Of a stretch of DNA of 64,000 bases, positions 54,825 to 61,922 are shown piece after piece. The position numbers were made by a program, and so were the translations under genes. The notes under the pieces were generated by a model. The model ran no database searches and was not told the origin of the DNA. It saw only the letters and a list, made by a program, of their open reading frames with translations. The DNA is from CAYTMY01 sp964618075 (GTDB lineage: Bacteria; Bacillota; Clostridia; Eubacteriales; Anaerofustaceae), in contig CAZTZO010000004.1 of NCBI GenBank assembly GCA_964618075.1, positions 1-64,000 of the forward strand, written 5' to 3'. Numbering within the stretch: position 1 is the stretch's first letter; every line of letters starts with the position of its first letter.

Positions 54825-55438
54825 AGCACTGCCATCATCCTTTTTTTGATTTGTGTGATCTCGTCGTACATAAAGGCAAAGCTCGCCTTGTTCGCTATAA
54901 GCCTTGCGCTTGAATGCGAAATTACGCTTAGTACATAAAGACCGTTTTCACGAAGAGTCGAGCCTGTTTCGACTATATCGACTATCACGTCACTCAGATT
55001 AAGTATCGGAGCAAGCTCTATACTGCCCGAAAGATATATTATGTCTATTTCCCTGTCAAACGAAGCAAAATATCGCTTGGCGGTGTTCGGGTATTTCGTT
55101 GCGACCTTAAGAGGTCTTGTGATATCCTCCCGAAAACCCTTTTTTGCCGCAATGCACATATCGCACACGCCTGTCTTCAAGTCGCACAGCTCGTACACGT
55201 CGGCACTTTTTTCCTCCAGCACGTCCTTTCCCGCCACGCCTATATCGGCAGCTCCTCTCTGCACATATACGCTTACGTCTGTCGGCTTGACGAGTATGTA
55301 GCGCATATTATCTATTTCGGATTCTATGACGAGCCTTCTGCCGGGATCATTAAGCGCCTTAGTATCGTAGCCCGCTTTTTGGAAAATACGCGTGAGCTTC
55401 TCTCCCATTCTGCCCTTTGGCAGCGCAACTGTCAGCAT
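54821..55438 (-). CDS. hisG: ATP phosphoribosyltransferase, short catalytic subunit (HisG)
   Basis: A 205-residue short-form HisG (N-terminal VALPKGRMGE, and VDIVETGSTLRENGL for PRPP binding). The short form lacks the C-terminal regulatory domain and needs HisZ, which is encoded immediately upstream with no gap. It catalyses the first step, ATP plus PRPP. Confidence 0.96.
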   Translation of the reverse strand: MLTVALPKGRMGEKLTRIFQKAGYDTKALNDPGRRLVIESEIDNMRYILVKPTDVSVYVQRGAADIGVAGKDVLEEKSADVYELCDLKTGVCDMCIAAKKGFREDITRPLKVATKYPNTAKRYFASFDREIDIIYLSGSIELAPILNLSDVIVDIVETGSTLRENGLYVLSVISHSSARLIANKASFAFMYDEITQIKKRMMAVL

Positions 55439-56551
55439 CTACACCACCTCCTTGGGTTCGTCGGGAATAAGCCTGTATGTGCGCTTTGCTTTAATGTCTT
55501 TTGGCTCACACTTGTAAGCAAATACGCGCTGTTCCTTTTTTAACAGCTCTTCTGTAGCATAACGCACCGTTAAAGCGTCAGCATCGCCATAAATCAAAAG
55601 TGCGTCGGTATCGTACTCCTCCGGTTGCTTTATGACCTCTTCTATCCGGTCAAGGTACGTGGCAAAGCCCAGTGACGGCTGTTTCTTGCCGAAGCGGCGC
55701 ATGAGGTTGTCGTATCTTCCTCCCGACAAGACCTCATACGGGGAGGACTCTATATAGCCCGAAAATATCAGACCGTTGTAGTAGTCCATATCGCCCGTTA
55801 CGGAAAAATCAAAATAAATCTTATCTTCATACCCGCTGCCAGCTAACGAAACAGATAGCTTCACTATCCGCTCAAAGCAGCGCTTCGCAGAGTCGTTCAC
55901 GCAGTACTTTTTAAGTCTTTCCTTGCACATTGAAAACGGAAATGAAGAGCAGCACACATCACACAAGAGCGATATATATTCCTTTTCACAGCTAATTTCA
56001 TCAAGAAGCTCTCTTAGCATATCGACGTTTTTTAAGCGTATGTATGTATAGAGCTTCTCAAGAAGCCCTGCATCAGCATCAGTAAATACTCCCTCTGTAA
56101 GAGCGTTTAACAGACCTGTATGACCTACGCGAAGAATATATCCCTTTTGTGAGGCTTCAAGCGTCTTCATGGCAAGAAGGAGTATCTCTGTTTCGGAATA
56201 GACATCCTCACCGCCGATAAATTCAACTCCCATTTGGCGTATCTCTTTATACTGAGTGCTGCCCGGTTCTGTGCGAAACACACTTTCGTTATAATATAGC
56301 TTTCTGATAACGGTGTCAGCCATAGTGTTCTTTACTATACTGAGAGTTACATCCGGCTTAAGCGCCATAAGGCGTCCGTCAGCGTCCGTAAAGGTGATTA
56401 TCCCCTCGCTTACAAGAAAGCTCTTGTTCTCCATATACATATCGTACGCCTCAAACTTTGCCATACGGTATTTTCTGTAGCCGTATCGCTCAAAAAGCTG
56501 AGAGTAGATCAGCGGGATTCTTTCCTGCGGTGAAAGTCTGTCAATATCCAT
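55439..56551 (-). CDS. hisZ: ATP phosphoribosyltransferase regulatory subunit (HisZ)
   Basis: A 370-residue paralogue of histidyl-tRNA synthetase without the anticodon-binding domain. It retains class II synthetase motifs (LMALKPDVTLSIVKN, VFRTEPGSTQYKEIRQMGVE, and SGGRYDNLMRRFG), and serves as the regulatory partner of short HisG, sensing histidine. It is the first gene of the operon; AGAAGGAAA precedes the ATG. Nothing suggests it is a tRNA synthetase: length and operon place fit HisZ. Confidence 0.95.
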   Translation of the reverse strand: MDIDRLSPQERIPLIYSQLFERYGYRKYRMAKFEAYDMYMENKSFLVSEGIITFTDADGRLMALKPDVTLSIVKNTMADTVIRKLYYNESVFRTEPGSTQYKEIRQMGVEFIGGEDVYSETEILLLAMKTLEASQKGYILRVGHTGLLNALTEGVFTDADAGLLEKLYTYIRLKNVDMLRELLDEISCEKEYISLLCDVCCSSFPFSMCKERLKKYCVNDSAKRCFERIVKLSVSLAGSGYEDKIYFDFSVTGDMDYYNGLIFSGYIESSPYEVLSGGRYDNLMRRFGKKQPSLGFATYLDRIEEVIKQPEEYDTDALLIYGDADALTVRYATEELLKKEQRVFAYKCEPKDIKAKRTYRLIPDEPKEVV

Positions 56552-56654
56552 ATTTTTCCTTCTTTTATTTAAACAGTTTTGTATTTTTTAAGAGTATACC
56601 ACACCAAGCAGCGTTTTTTAAAGTGCGGTTCGCTTTGGTAAGTAACAATTAAGT

Positions 56655-56683
56655 AATATAGCATAATTTAACGATTTAGTCAA
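56655..56683 (-). promoter_or_regulatory. Promoter of the histidine operon
   Basis: Minus-strand TTGACT (56678-56683), 17 nt spacer, TATATT (56655-56660), about 100 nt upstream of hisZ. Confidence 0.78.
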
Positions 56684-56793
56684 GTAGAGTGATAAATTAA
56701 TAAAGCACACTTCATTATTTATTCATTATGCATAACCCAACGTTGCAATTTACACAATAACTCTTTATCAAAGGACATTTATTCAATAATATC

Positions 56794-56822
56794 TTGAATA
56801 ATTTGATAGATAGTGTTATATT
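56794..56822 (+). promoter_or_regulatory. Promoter of the dehydratase operon
   Basis: TTGAAT (56794-56799), 17 nt spacer, TATATT (56817-56822), about 70 nt before the ATG at 56891. Confidence 0.7.
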
Positions 56823-56890
56823 ATTGGTAATATTGCATAATAGGCATATTTTTACGAAATACATATAATATCATACATTTGGGAGACAAA

Positions 56891-57670
56891 ATGCCGCAAA
56901 ACTATGTTATGGGTATAGACGTGGGCTCGAGCACATCAAAATGCGTCATACTCAACGAAAAGAACGAACTGATAACCTACAACGTCGTACCCGTAGGCAC
57001 AGGAACGAGCGGGCCTAAAAGAACAGTTGAAGCCGCTTATGAAAACAGCAATCTTTCGCCTGAGGATATAAAATACATCGTAGCGACCGGCTACGGAAGA
57101 AACACCATAGAATTTGCGAATTCGGCGATAAGCGAATTAAGCGCACACGCCAAGGGTGCTTCGTACCTGTTTGAAAACGTCAGGACAGTCATAGATATAG
57201 GCGGTCAGGACGCCAAGGCTCTCAAGATAAGTAAAAACGGCACTCTGGAAAGCTTTGTTATGAACGACAAGTGCGCTGCGGGAACGGGACGGTTCCTTGA
57301 CGTTATGGCTCGCGTATTGGAGGTCGAAATATCTGATATGGGAGAAATAGGCTTAAAGAGCACCTCTCCGGCGTCTATCAGCTCCACCTGCACGGTATTT
57401 GCGGAGTCGGAGGTAATAAGTCAGCTTTCCAAGAATGTACCGCTGTGTGATCTTATCGCTGGGATAAACCGCTCTGTTGCCAGCCGCACGGCAGGACTCG
57501 TCAAAAGGATCGGCGTAATAGAGCCTATTGCCATGACGGGAGGAGTCGCTTACAACAAGGGAGTGCTTAAAGCCCTTGAGGATGAACTGAACACAAAAAT
57601 AGTAACGCATCCGCTTGCACAGCTTGCGGGAGCTTTGGGCGCCGCAATAACGGCAGGCGAAAATTTATAA
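56891..57670 (+). CDS. 2-hydroxyacyl-CoA dehydratase activator (archerase, HadI/HgdC type)
   Basis: A 259-residue ASKHA-fold ATPase that binds one 4Fe-4S cluster between two subunits and injects an electron into the dehydratase with ATP hydrolysis. MGIDVGSSTSKCV is the phosphate-1 motif, VIDIGGQDAK the second, and AMTGGVAYNKG the adenosine loop. Cluster Cys128 (DKCAAGTGRF) and Cys167 (SSTCTVFAES) match the spacing of HgdC. The start at 56891 follows GGGAG; an upstream TTG at 56879 is not needed. It lies 13 bp before the first dehydratase subunit. Confidence 0.93.
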   Translation: MPQNYVMGIDVGSSTSKCVILNEKNELITYNVVPVGTGTSGPKRTVEAAYENSNLSPEDIKYIVATGYGRNTIEFANSAISELSAHAKGASYLFENVRTVIDIGGQDAKALKISKNGTLESFVMNDKCAAGTGRFLDVMARVLEVEISDMGEIGLKSTSPASISSTCTVFAESEVISQLSKNVPLCDLIAGINRSVASRTAGLVKRIGVIEPIAMTGGVAYNKGVLKALEDELNTKIVTHPLAQLAGALGAAITAGENL

Positions 57671-57683
57671 AAGGAGAAGTTTT

Positions 57684-58916
57684 ATGAGCGAAATGACACA
57701 GCAAGAGCAAGAGAAAAAACCCGCCAAAATAATGCTTCGTGAGCTTCAGGCAAAGGTCGGGCAGGATGTATGGGACGCAAAAAACCGCGGTGAAAAGATA
57801 GGCTGGATAGCCTCCAACTTCCCGCAGGAAATTCCCACGACAATGGATATTAAGGTAGCTTTTCCCGAAAATCAGGGCGCTGCCATAGCCGCAAGGGGCG
57901 GCGGAGTCAGAATGTGCGAATATGCCGAGGGTATGGGATACTCGCCGGATTTGTGTTCATACGCGCGTATCAACTTTGCATATACCGAGCAAAAGGAGAT
58001 TCCGGAGGAAAACATACCGATGCCGGACTTCCTTCTTTGCTGCAACAATATTTGCAACTGCATGATCAAATGGTATGAGAATCTGGCTGTAGAGCTTGAT
58101 ATACCTCTTATAATGATAGACATACCTCACCTTGACGAATACGAGTGTGACGACGACAGAGTAAAATACATACGCGCCCAGTTTGACGACTGCATAAAAC
58201 AGCTTGAGGAAATAACGGGCAAGAAGTGGGACGATAAAAAGTTTAAGGAAGTTATGGATATATCCCAGAGAAGCAGCAAGGCATGGCTCAGAGCCGTCGA
58301 TTACGCAAGGTATACCCCCTCGCCGTATTCGGGCTTTGATATCTTCAACCACATGGCGATAGCCTGCGTGGCAAGAGGCACCGTAGAAGCGGCAGAGGCT
58401 TTTGAAGCGCTTGCCGACGAATTTGACGCACTTGCAAAAGAGGGCAAGTCGACATTTAAGGGCGAAGAAAAATACAGAGTGCTGTTTGAGGGCATTGCCT
58501 GCTGGGGCAACCTAAAGCATAATTTCGTAACCTTAAGAGACAGAGGAATAAATGTAACCGCACTTGTCTACGGCCCCGCATTCTCTTTTCTTTACTCAAA
58601 CGTCAATGAGCTTATGGCTGCGTATTCTTATGTACCAAACTCCAACTGCCTTGATCGTGAGGTCGAAATGCGCGTAAACGAAGGCAGAAACCACAAAATA
58701 GACGGCGCTGTCATACACGTCAACAGAAGCTGCAAAAACTGGAGCGGAAAGACATACGAGCTTGAAAGACGACTCAAAAAAGAGCTTAACATACCGACAA
58801 TGACCTTCGACGGCGACCAGGCGGATCCTAGAAACTTCTCGGAAGCTCAGTTTGAAACGAGAGTCGACGGACTTGTGGAAATAATGCAGCAGAACAAAGC
58901 GAAGGAGGCAAGATAA
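57684..58916 (+). CDS. 2-hydroxyacyl-CoA dehydratase, larger subunit (HadB/FldB-like)
   Basis: A 410-residue protein of the HgdB/BcrBC superfamily, near the usual length of HadB/FldB. Conserved Cys that can hold its 4Fe-4S cluster lie in PDLCSYAR (Cys91), CCNNICNCM (119-126) and HVNRSCKNWSG. Together with the next gene and the activator it would remove water from a 2-hydroxyacyl-CoA via a ketyl radical. AAGGAGAAG precedes the ATG. The usual CoA-transferase, acyl-CoA dehydrogenase and Etf genes are absent, so substrate and pathway remain open. Confidence 0.88.
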   Translation: MSEMTQQEQEKKPAKIMLRELQAKVGQDVWDAKNRGEKIGWIASNFPQEIPTTMDIKVAFPENQGAAIAARGGGVRMCEYAEGMGYSPDLCSYARINFAYTEQKEIPEENIPMPDFLLCCNNICNCMIKWYENLAVELDIPLIMIDIPHLDEYECDDDRVKYIRAQFDDCIKQLEEITGKKWDDKKFKEVMDISQRSSKAWLRAVDYARYTPSPYSGFDIFNHMAIACVARGTVEAAEAFEALADEFDALAKEGKSTFKGEEKYRVLFEGIACWGNLKHNFVTLRDRGINVTALVYGPAFSFLYSNVNELMAAYSYVPNSNCLDREVEMRVNEGRNHKIDGAVIHVNRSCKNWSGKTYELERRLKKELNIPTMTFDGDQADPRNFSEAQFETRVDGLVEIMQQNKAKEAR

Positions 58917-60040
58917 TGAGCGACATCAAAAGTATAATTTCTCAGCTTGATAAAATATCCTCTAACCCAAAGGCTCAGATGGACAAATACCTTGCCGAAG
59001 GCAAAAAAATTATCGGCTGTATGCCCGTATACTGTCCGGAGGAATTGGTATATGCCGCTGATATGGTGCCTATGGGAATATGGGGAACGCAGGGCGAGGT
59101 ATCAAAGGCGAAATACTACTTCCCCGCATTTATATGCTCTATACTCCAAACGACGCTTGAGCTTGGCATGAAGGGCGAATACAAGGGTATAAGCGCTATC
59201 ATGATACCTATTATATGCGATTCTATGAAAAGCATGGAGCCGAACTGGCAGTGCGCGGTGCCCGATATCCCTGTTATATGCGTGGCACAGGCTCAGAACA
59301 GAAAGCTTGAAGCAGGAATAGATTTCACACGCTCACAGTACAGGATCATACAAAAAAAGCTCGAGAACATAAGCGGTAAGCCGATAAGCGATGATGCTAT
59401 AGCAAACGCCGTTAAGGTATATAACGAACACAGACTTGTAATGCGTGAATTTGCACAGCTTGTACAAAAGCACCCTGATAAGTTAAGCGTAAAGGCAAGA
59501 AATACTGTTTTCAAGAGCGCATACTTTATGAAAAAGGACGAGCACAGCGCTTTGGTAAAGGAATTAAACGAAGAGCTTAAAAAAGCTCCTATAACAGAGT
59601 GGAAGGGTAAGAAGGTCGTAACGACAGGTATAATAGCAGACCTTCCTGAGCTTCTGGATATATTCGAGCAAAACAATATAGCAATATCAGCAGACAACGT
59701 CGCCTTCGAATCCGGTCAATACGCTTATGACGTGCCTGTTGAAAAAGACCCTGTTTACGGTCTTGCAAAGCAGCTTTGCGATATAGAGGGAAGCTCGATA
59801 CTTTATGACCCGAAAAAATTAAGAGCAAGAATTGTGGCGGATATGGTAAAGCAAACAAAAGCAGACGGTGTTGTATACATACTGACCAAATTCTGCGATC
59901 CCGAGGAATTCGACTATGTACCGATGAAAAAGCTTTTCGACAAAGAGGGTATAAAGTGCGTACAGATAGAAATAGACCAGCAGATGACAAGCTTTGAGCA
60001 GGCAAAGACTGCAATAGAAACCTTCTGCGACATAATTTAA
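58916..60040 (+). CDS. 2-hydroxyacyl-CoA dehydratase, smaller subunit (HadC/FldC-like)
   Basis: A 374-residue paralogue of the preceding protein. Its ATG overlaps the preceding stop (TAATG), so the subunits are made in step. Candidate cluster cysteines: AFICSILQ, PIICDSMKS and TKFCDPEEFDY. The length is close to HadC/FldC (about 375). The best reading is the second half of a heterodimer carrying two 4Fe-4S clusters. An alternative, a benzoyl-CoA reductase-like or otherwise unassigned double-cubane protein, is less likely because each subunit is a separate gene of Had size. Confidence 0.88.
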   Translation: MSDIKSIISQLDKISSNPKAQMDKYLAEGKKIIGCMPVYCPEELVYAADMVPMGIWGTQGEVSKAKYYFPAFICSILQTTLELGMKGEYKGISAIMIPIICDSMKSMEPNWQCAVPDIPVICVAQAQNRKLEAGIDFTRSQYRIIQKKLENISGKPISDDAIANAVKVYNEHRLVMREFAQLVQKHPDKLSVKARNTVFKSAYFMKKDEHSALVKELNEELKKAPITEWKGKKVVTTGIIADLPELLDIFEQNNIAISADNVAFESGQYAYDVPVEKDPVYGLAKQLCDIEGSSILYDPKKLRARIVADMVKQTKADGVVYILTKFCDPEEFDYVPMKKLFDKEGIKCVQIEIDQQMTSFEQAKTAIETFCDII

Positions 60041-60068
60041 ATGTGACAAATAAATAAACAAACAAACG

Positions 60069-60107
60069 AAAAACGACTTGCTTTTGTTACAAAGCAGGTC
60101 GTTTTTT
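60069..60107. terminator. Terminator of the dehydratase operon
   Basis: 16-bp A/T-flanked stem (60069-60084 / 60091-60106) with a 6-nt loop, followed by T and CG; it starts 29 nt after the stop. Poly-A and poly-T at the stem ends allow function in both directions. Confidence 0.85.
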
Positions 60108-60208
60108 CGTCAGGTTCGGCAGCTTCACCTAACTGCCTATATATATATCAACAATGCAGAAAAAATTGATACCGATAATTATAAAGCGCTCTTTTTTTAC
60201 AATACAAG

Positions 60209-60628
60209 CTAAAAGGACGCGTTTTGCTTTATTTTACTTAAAATACTTAAAAATATTTCCCTTTCCTTTTGCGATATGCCCTTCATGCTTGCTTCGTCAG
60301 TCTCCTCAAAGACAAGTTTCATCAGTTGATAAGCTTCCTTGCCCTTTTCGGTGGTAAATATAAGCGTTTTTCTTTTATCGTGCGGGTCACAAGCGCTTCT
60401 TATAAGCCCTTTTTGCTCCATACGGTAAAGTATGCCCGTGACTGTGGACTTGTCTATTTCATAGCCTCTGGATATATCAATGCATGAGCAGCCGTCGTGT
60501 TCGTTTAGGTATTCCAAAACCTTCGGCTGACCCGGGGAAAGACCTAACTGCGCAGCTCTTCTTAATATTTCCTTCAATATCTTGCTGTTTGTAATCATAA
60601 GAGAATAGTGAAGCGTGTCGTCCATCAT
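60209..60628 (-). CDS. MarR-family transcriptional regulator
   Basis: A 139-residue winged-helix protein. LGLSPGQPKVLEYLNEHDGCS and DIDKSTVTGILYRMEQKGLI are the MarR DNA-binding core, with wing RSACDPHDKRKTLIF (D-x-R motif). It is followed by the usual C-terminal dimer helices. The ATG at 60628 follows AAGAGG; the frame also extends to 60664 without need. A perfect 17-bp palindrome over its own start point suggests autorepression. It converges on the dehydratase operon and is divergent from the nuclease gene, so its targets beyond itself are not evident. Confidence 0.9.
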   Translation of the reverse strand: MMDDTLHYSLMITNSKILKEILRRAAQLGLSPGQPKVLEYLNEHDGCSCIDISRGYEIDKSTVTGILYRMEQKGLIRSACDPHDKRKTLIFTTEKGKEAYQLMKLVFEETDEASMKGISQKEREIFLSILSKIKQNASF

Positions 60629-60662
60629 AAGTAAATTGCCTCTTAAAAATAATATTGTTCGC

Positions 60663-60679
60663 ATACAAACAGTTTGTAT
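60663..60679. promoter_or_regulatory. MarR-type operator palindrome
   Basis: Perfect inverted repeat ATACAAAC-A-GTTTGTAT. It sits directly downstream of the -10 box of the marR promoter, over the inferred transcription start, which is a classic repressor position. The sequence resembles known MarR-family sites. Confidence 0.75.
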
Positions 60680-60685
60680 ACCAAC

Positions 60686-60713
60686 ATTATACCTGCATTC
60701 AATTTACAGTCAA
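60686..60713 (-). promoter_or_regulatory. Promoter of the marR gene
   Basis: Minus-strand TTGACT (60708-60713), 16 nt spacer, perfect TATAAT (60686-60691). Confidence 0.8.
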
Positions 60714-60823
60714 TACTTTTTTGTGCTTTTTTTACTTTTTAATCCGTTAGCGTTATATAAACAGGCGTACGAAACAATGAACATTCGCTGTATAATGAAG
60801 AACAAGGAAATTACTTACATAAA

Positions 60824-61321
60824 ATGAAAAAACAAAATAAGGCAGCAGTATTATTAATACTTACAGTGATGTGTTTATCGTCATGCTCTTTAATAAGTAA
60901 AGAGGACAAGGTTTTGTACGGCCCGTATAAAGTGGAGCATGTCGTTGACGGCGACACTATCACATTAAAAATAGATAACCAAAGCGTAACCGTGAGAATG
61001 ATAGGCATAGATACGCCCGAAAGCGTAAATCCGGACGAAAGCAAAAATACGCCTCTGGGTATTATAGCCTCCGACTATACAAAAGAGCTTTTGACAAATA
61101 AAAGCGTTTATCTGGAATATGACGTAACAACGACGGATAAATACAACAGAACTCTCGCTTACGTTTATCTATTCGACAAAAAGACAATGGTAAACAAGCT
61201 GCTCGTTCAAGAGGGCTATGCAGTGGTTATGACAATAGCGCCAAATGTGAAATACGAAAAAGAGTTTTATACCCTTCAAAAGCAGGCTCAGTACAATCAC
61301 CTGATAATATGGGAGGATTAA
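60824..61321 (+). CDS. Secreted thermonuclease-like lipoprotein (SNase domain)
   Basis: A 165-residue protein with a short signal peptide and lipobox LSSC (Cys21), so it should be anchored outside the membrane. The staphylococcal-nuclease fold follows: HVVDGDTITLKID with Ca-binding Asp, RMIGIDTPES with catalytic Arg and Glu, and KYNRTLAYVYL with the second catalytic Arg. It would cut DNA or RNA outside the cell. A TATAAT at 60791-60796 is a likely -10; AAGGAAA lies about 16 nt before the ATG. Confidence 0.9.
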   Translation: MKKQNKAAVLLILTVMCLSSCSLISKEDKVLYGPYKVEHVVDGDTITLKIDNQSVTVRMIGIDTPESVNPDESKNTPLGIIASDYTKELLTNKSVYLEYDVTTTDKYNRTLAYVYLFDKKTMVNKLLVQEGYAVVMTIAPNVKYEKEFYTLQKQAQYNHLIIWED

Positions 61322-61379
61322 GCATTATAAAGCATAATGAAAATCGACGTTGAAGGAATAATGCAAATTTGTAAAATGC

Positions 61380-61408
61380 TTGAAAAACGTGTCGTTTATG
61401 TGTATAAT
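61380..61408 (+). promoter_or_regulatory. Promoter of the STAS-phosphatase operon
   Basis: TTGAAA (61380-61385), 17 nt spacer, perfect TATAAT (61403-61408). The leader to the TTG start at 61539 is about 125 nt. Confidence 0.8.
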
Positions 61409-61538
61409 TATTTTGAATATTTTTATGATATTGATAAAGTATCATATTGATTTCGTGAAAACATCTTTAAAAAAAACCAAGCTTTCTTAATAAATATTAA
61501 AGCTTAACAAAGACAAAAATGACGGAGGGCAAAACATC

Positions 61539-61835
61539 TTGAATATCGACACAACACAAAACAACACACAGTACACTCTGAAGCTTACGGGTCGTCTTGA
61601 CACGACGACGGCAGGACAGCTTGAAGCCGCGCTTGAGCCTTGCTATTCAAACGCAACTGGAATCGAGCTTGACTTTAAGGACGTTGAATACATTTCATCG
61701 GCGGGACTTAGGGTATTACTAAGCGCTCAGAAAACTATGAACAAAAAGGGCAAGCTGATAATCCGTCATATCAACGAAACTGTGCGCGAGGTATTTGAAG
61801 TGACGGGCTTTTGCGACATACTCACAATAGAATAA
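61539..61835 (+). CDS. STAS-domain anti-sigma factor antagonist (SpoIIAA/RsbV-like)
   Basis: A 98-residue single STAS domain. DFKDVEYISSAGLRVLLSA carries the conserved Ser phosphorylated by partner kinases. The start is TTG at 61539, with GGAGGG 9 nt upstream; no ATG is suitably placed. In partner-switching systems, a PP2C phosphatase removes the phosphate from this protein; such a phosphatase is encoded 87 bp downstream. The kinase/anti-sigma partner is not in the window and may lie to the right. Confidence 0.9.
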   Translation: MNIDTTQNNTQYTLKLTGRLDTTTAGQLEAALEPCYSNATGIELDFKDVEYISSAGLRVLLSAQKTMNKKGKLIIRHINETVREVFEVTGFCDILTIE

Positions 61836-61922
61836 ATACGCACAAAGCCCTTGGCGTTTGCGAAAAGGAAATTTTCAACCGAACGATATGCTTCGTAAGG
61901 GCTTAAGGGGAGGCAATATAAA
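61836..61922 (+). other. Spacer between STAS and phosphatase genes with long-range pairing
   Basis: AAGCCCTT near 61845 can pair with AAGGGCTT near 61898, enclosing about 45 nt. There is no T-run, so it does not look like a terminator; it may set the ratio of the two proteins. Confidence 0.35.

Larger units (their letters stand above)
56552..56890. other. Divergent intergenic region between his and dehydratase operons
   Basis: 339 bp. It contains one promoter for each operon (separate entries). I looked for a His T-box leader on the minus strand and found none: the antiterminator motif is missing and the leader is only about 95 nt. Confidence 0.65.

Noticed and set aside
56552..56680. Possible His T-box or attenuator before hisZ
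   Set aside because: The leader is short and the T-box antiterminator consensus and a specifier loop are not present; a GCGAACCGC stretch is only a loose resemblance.
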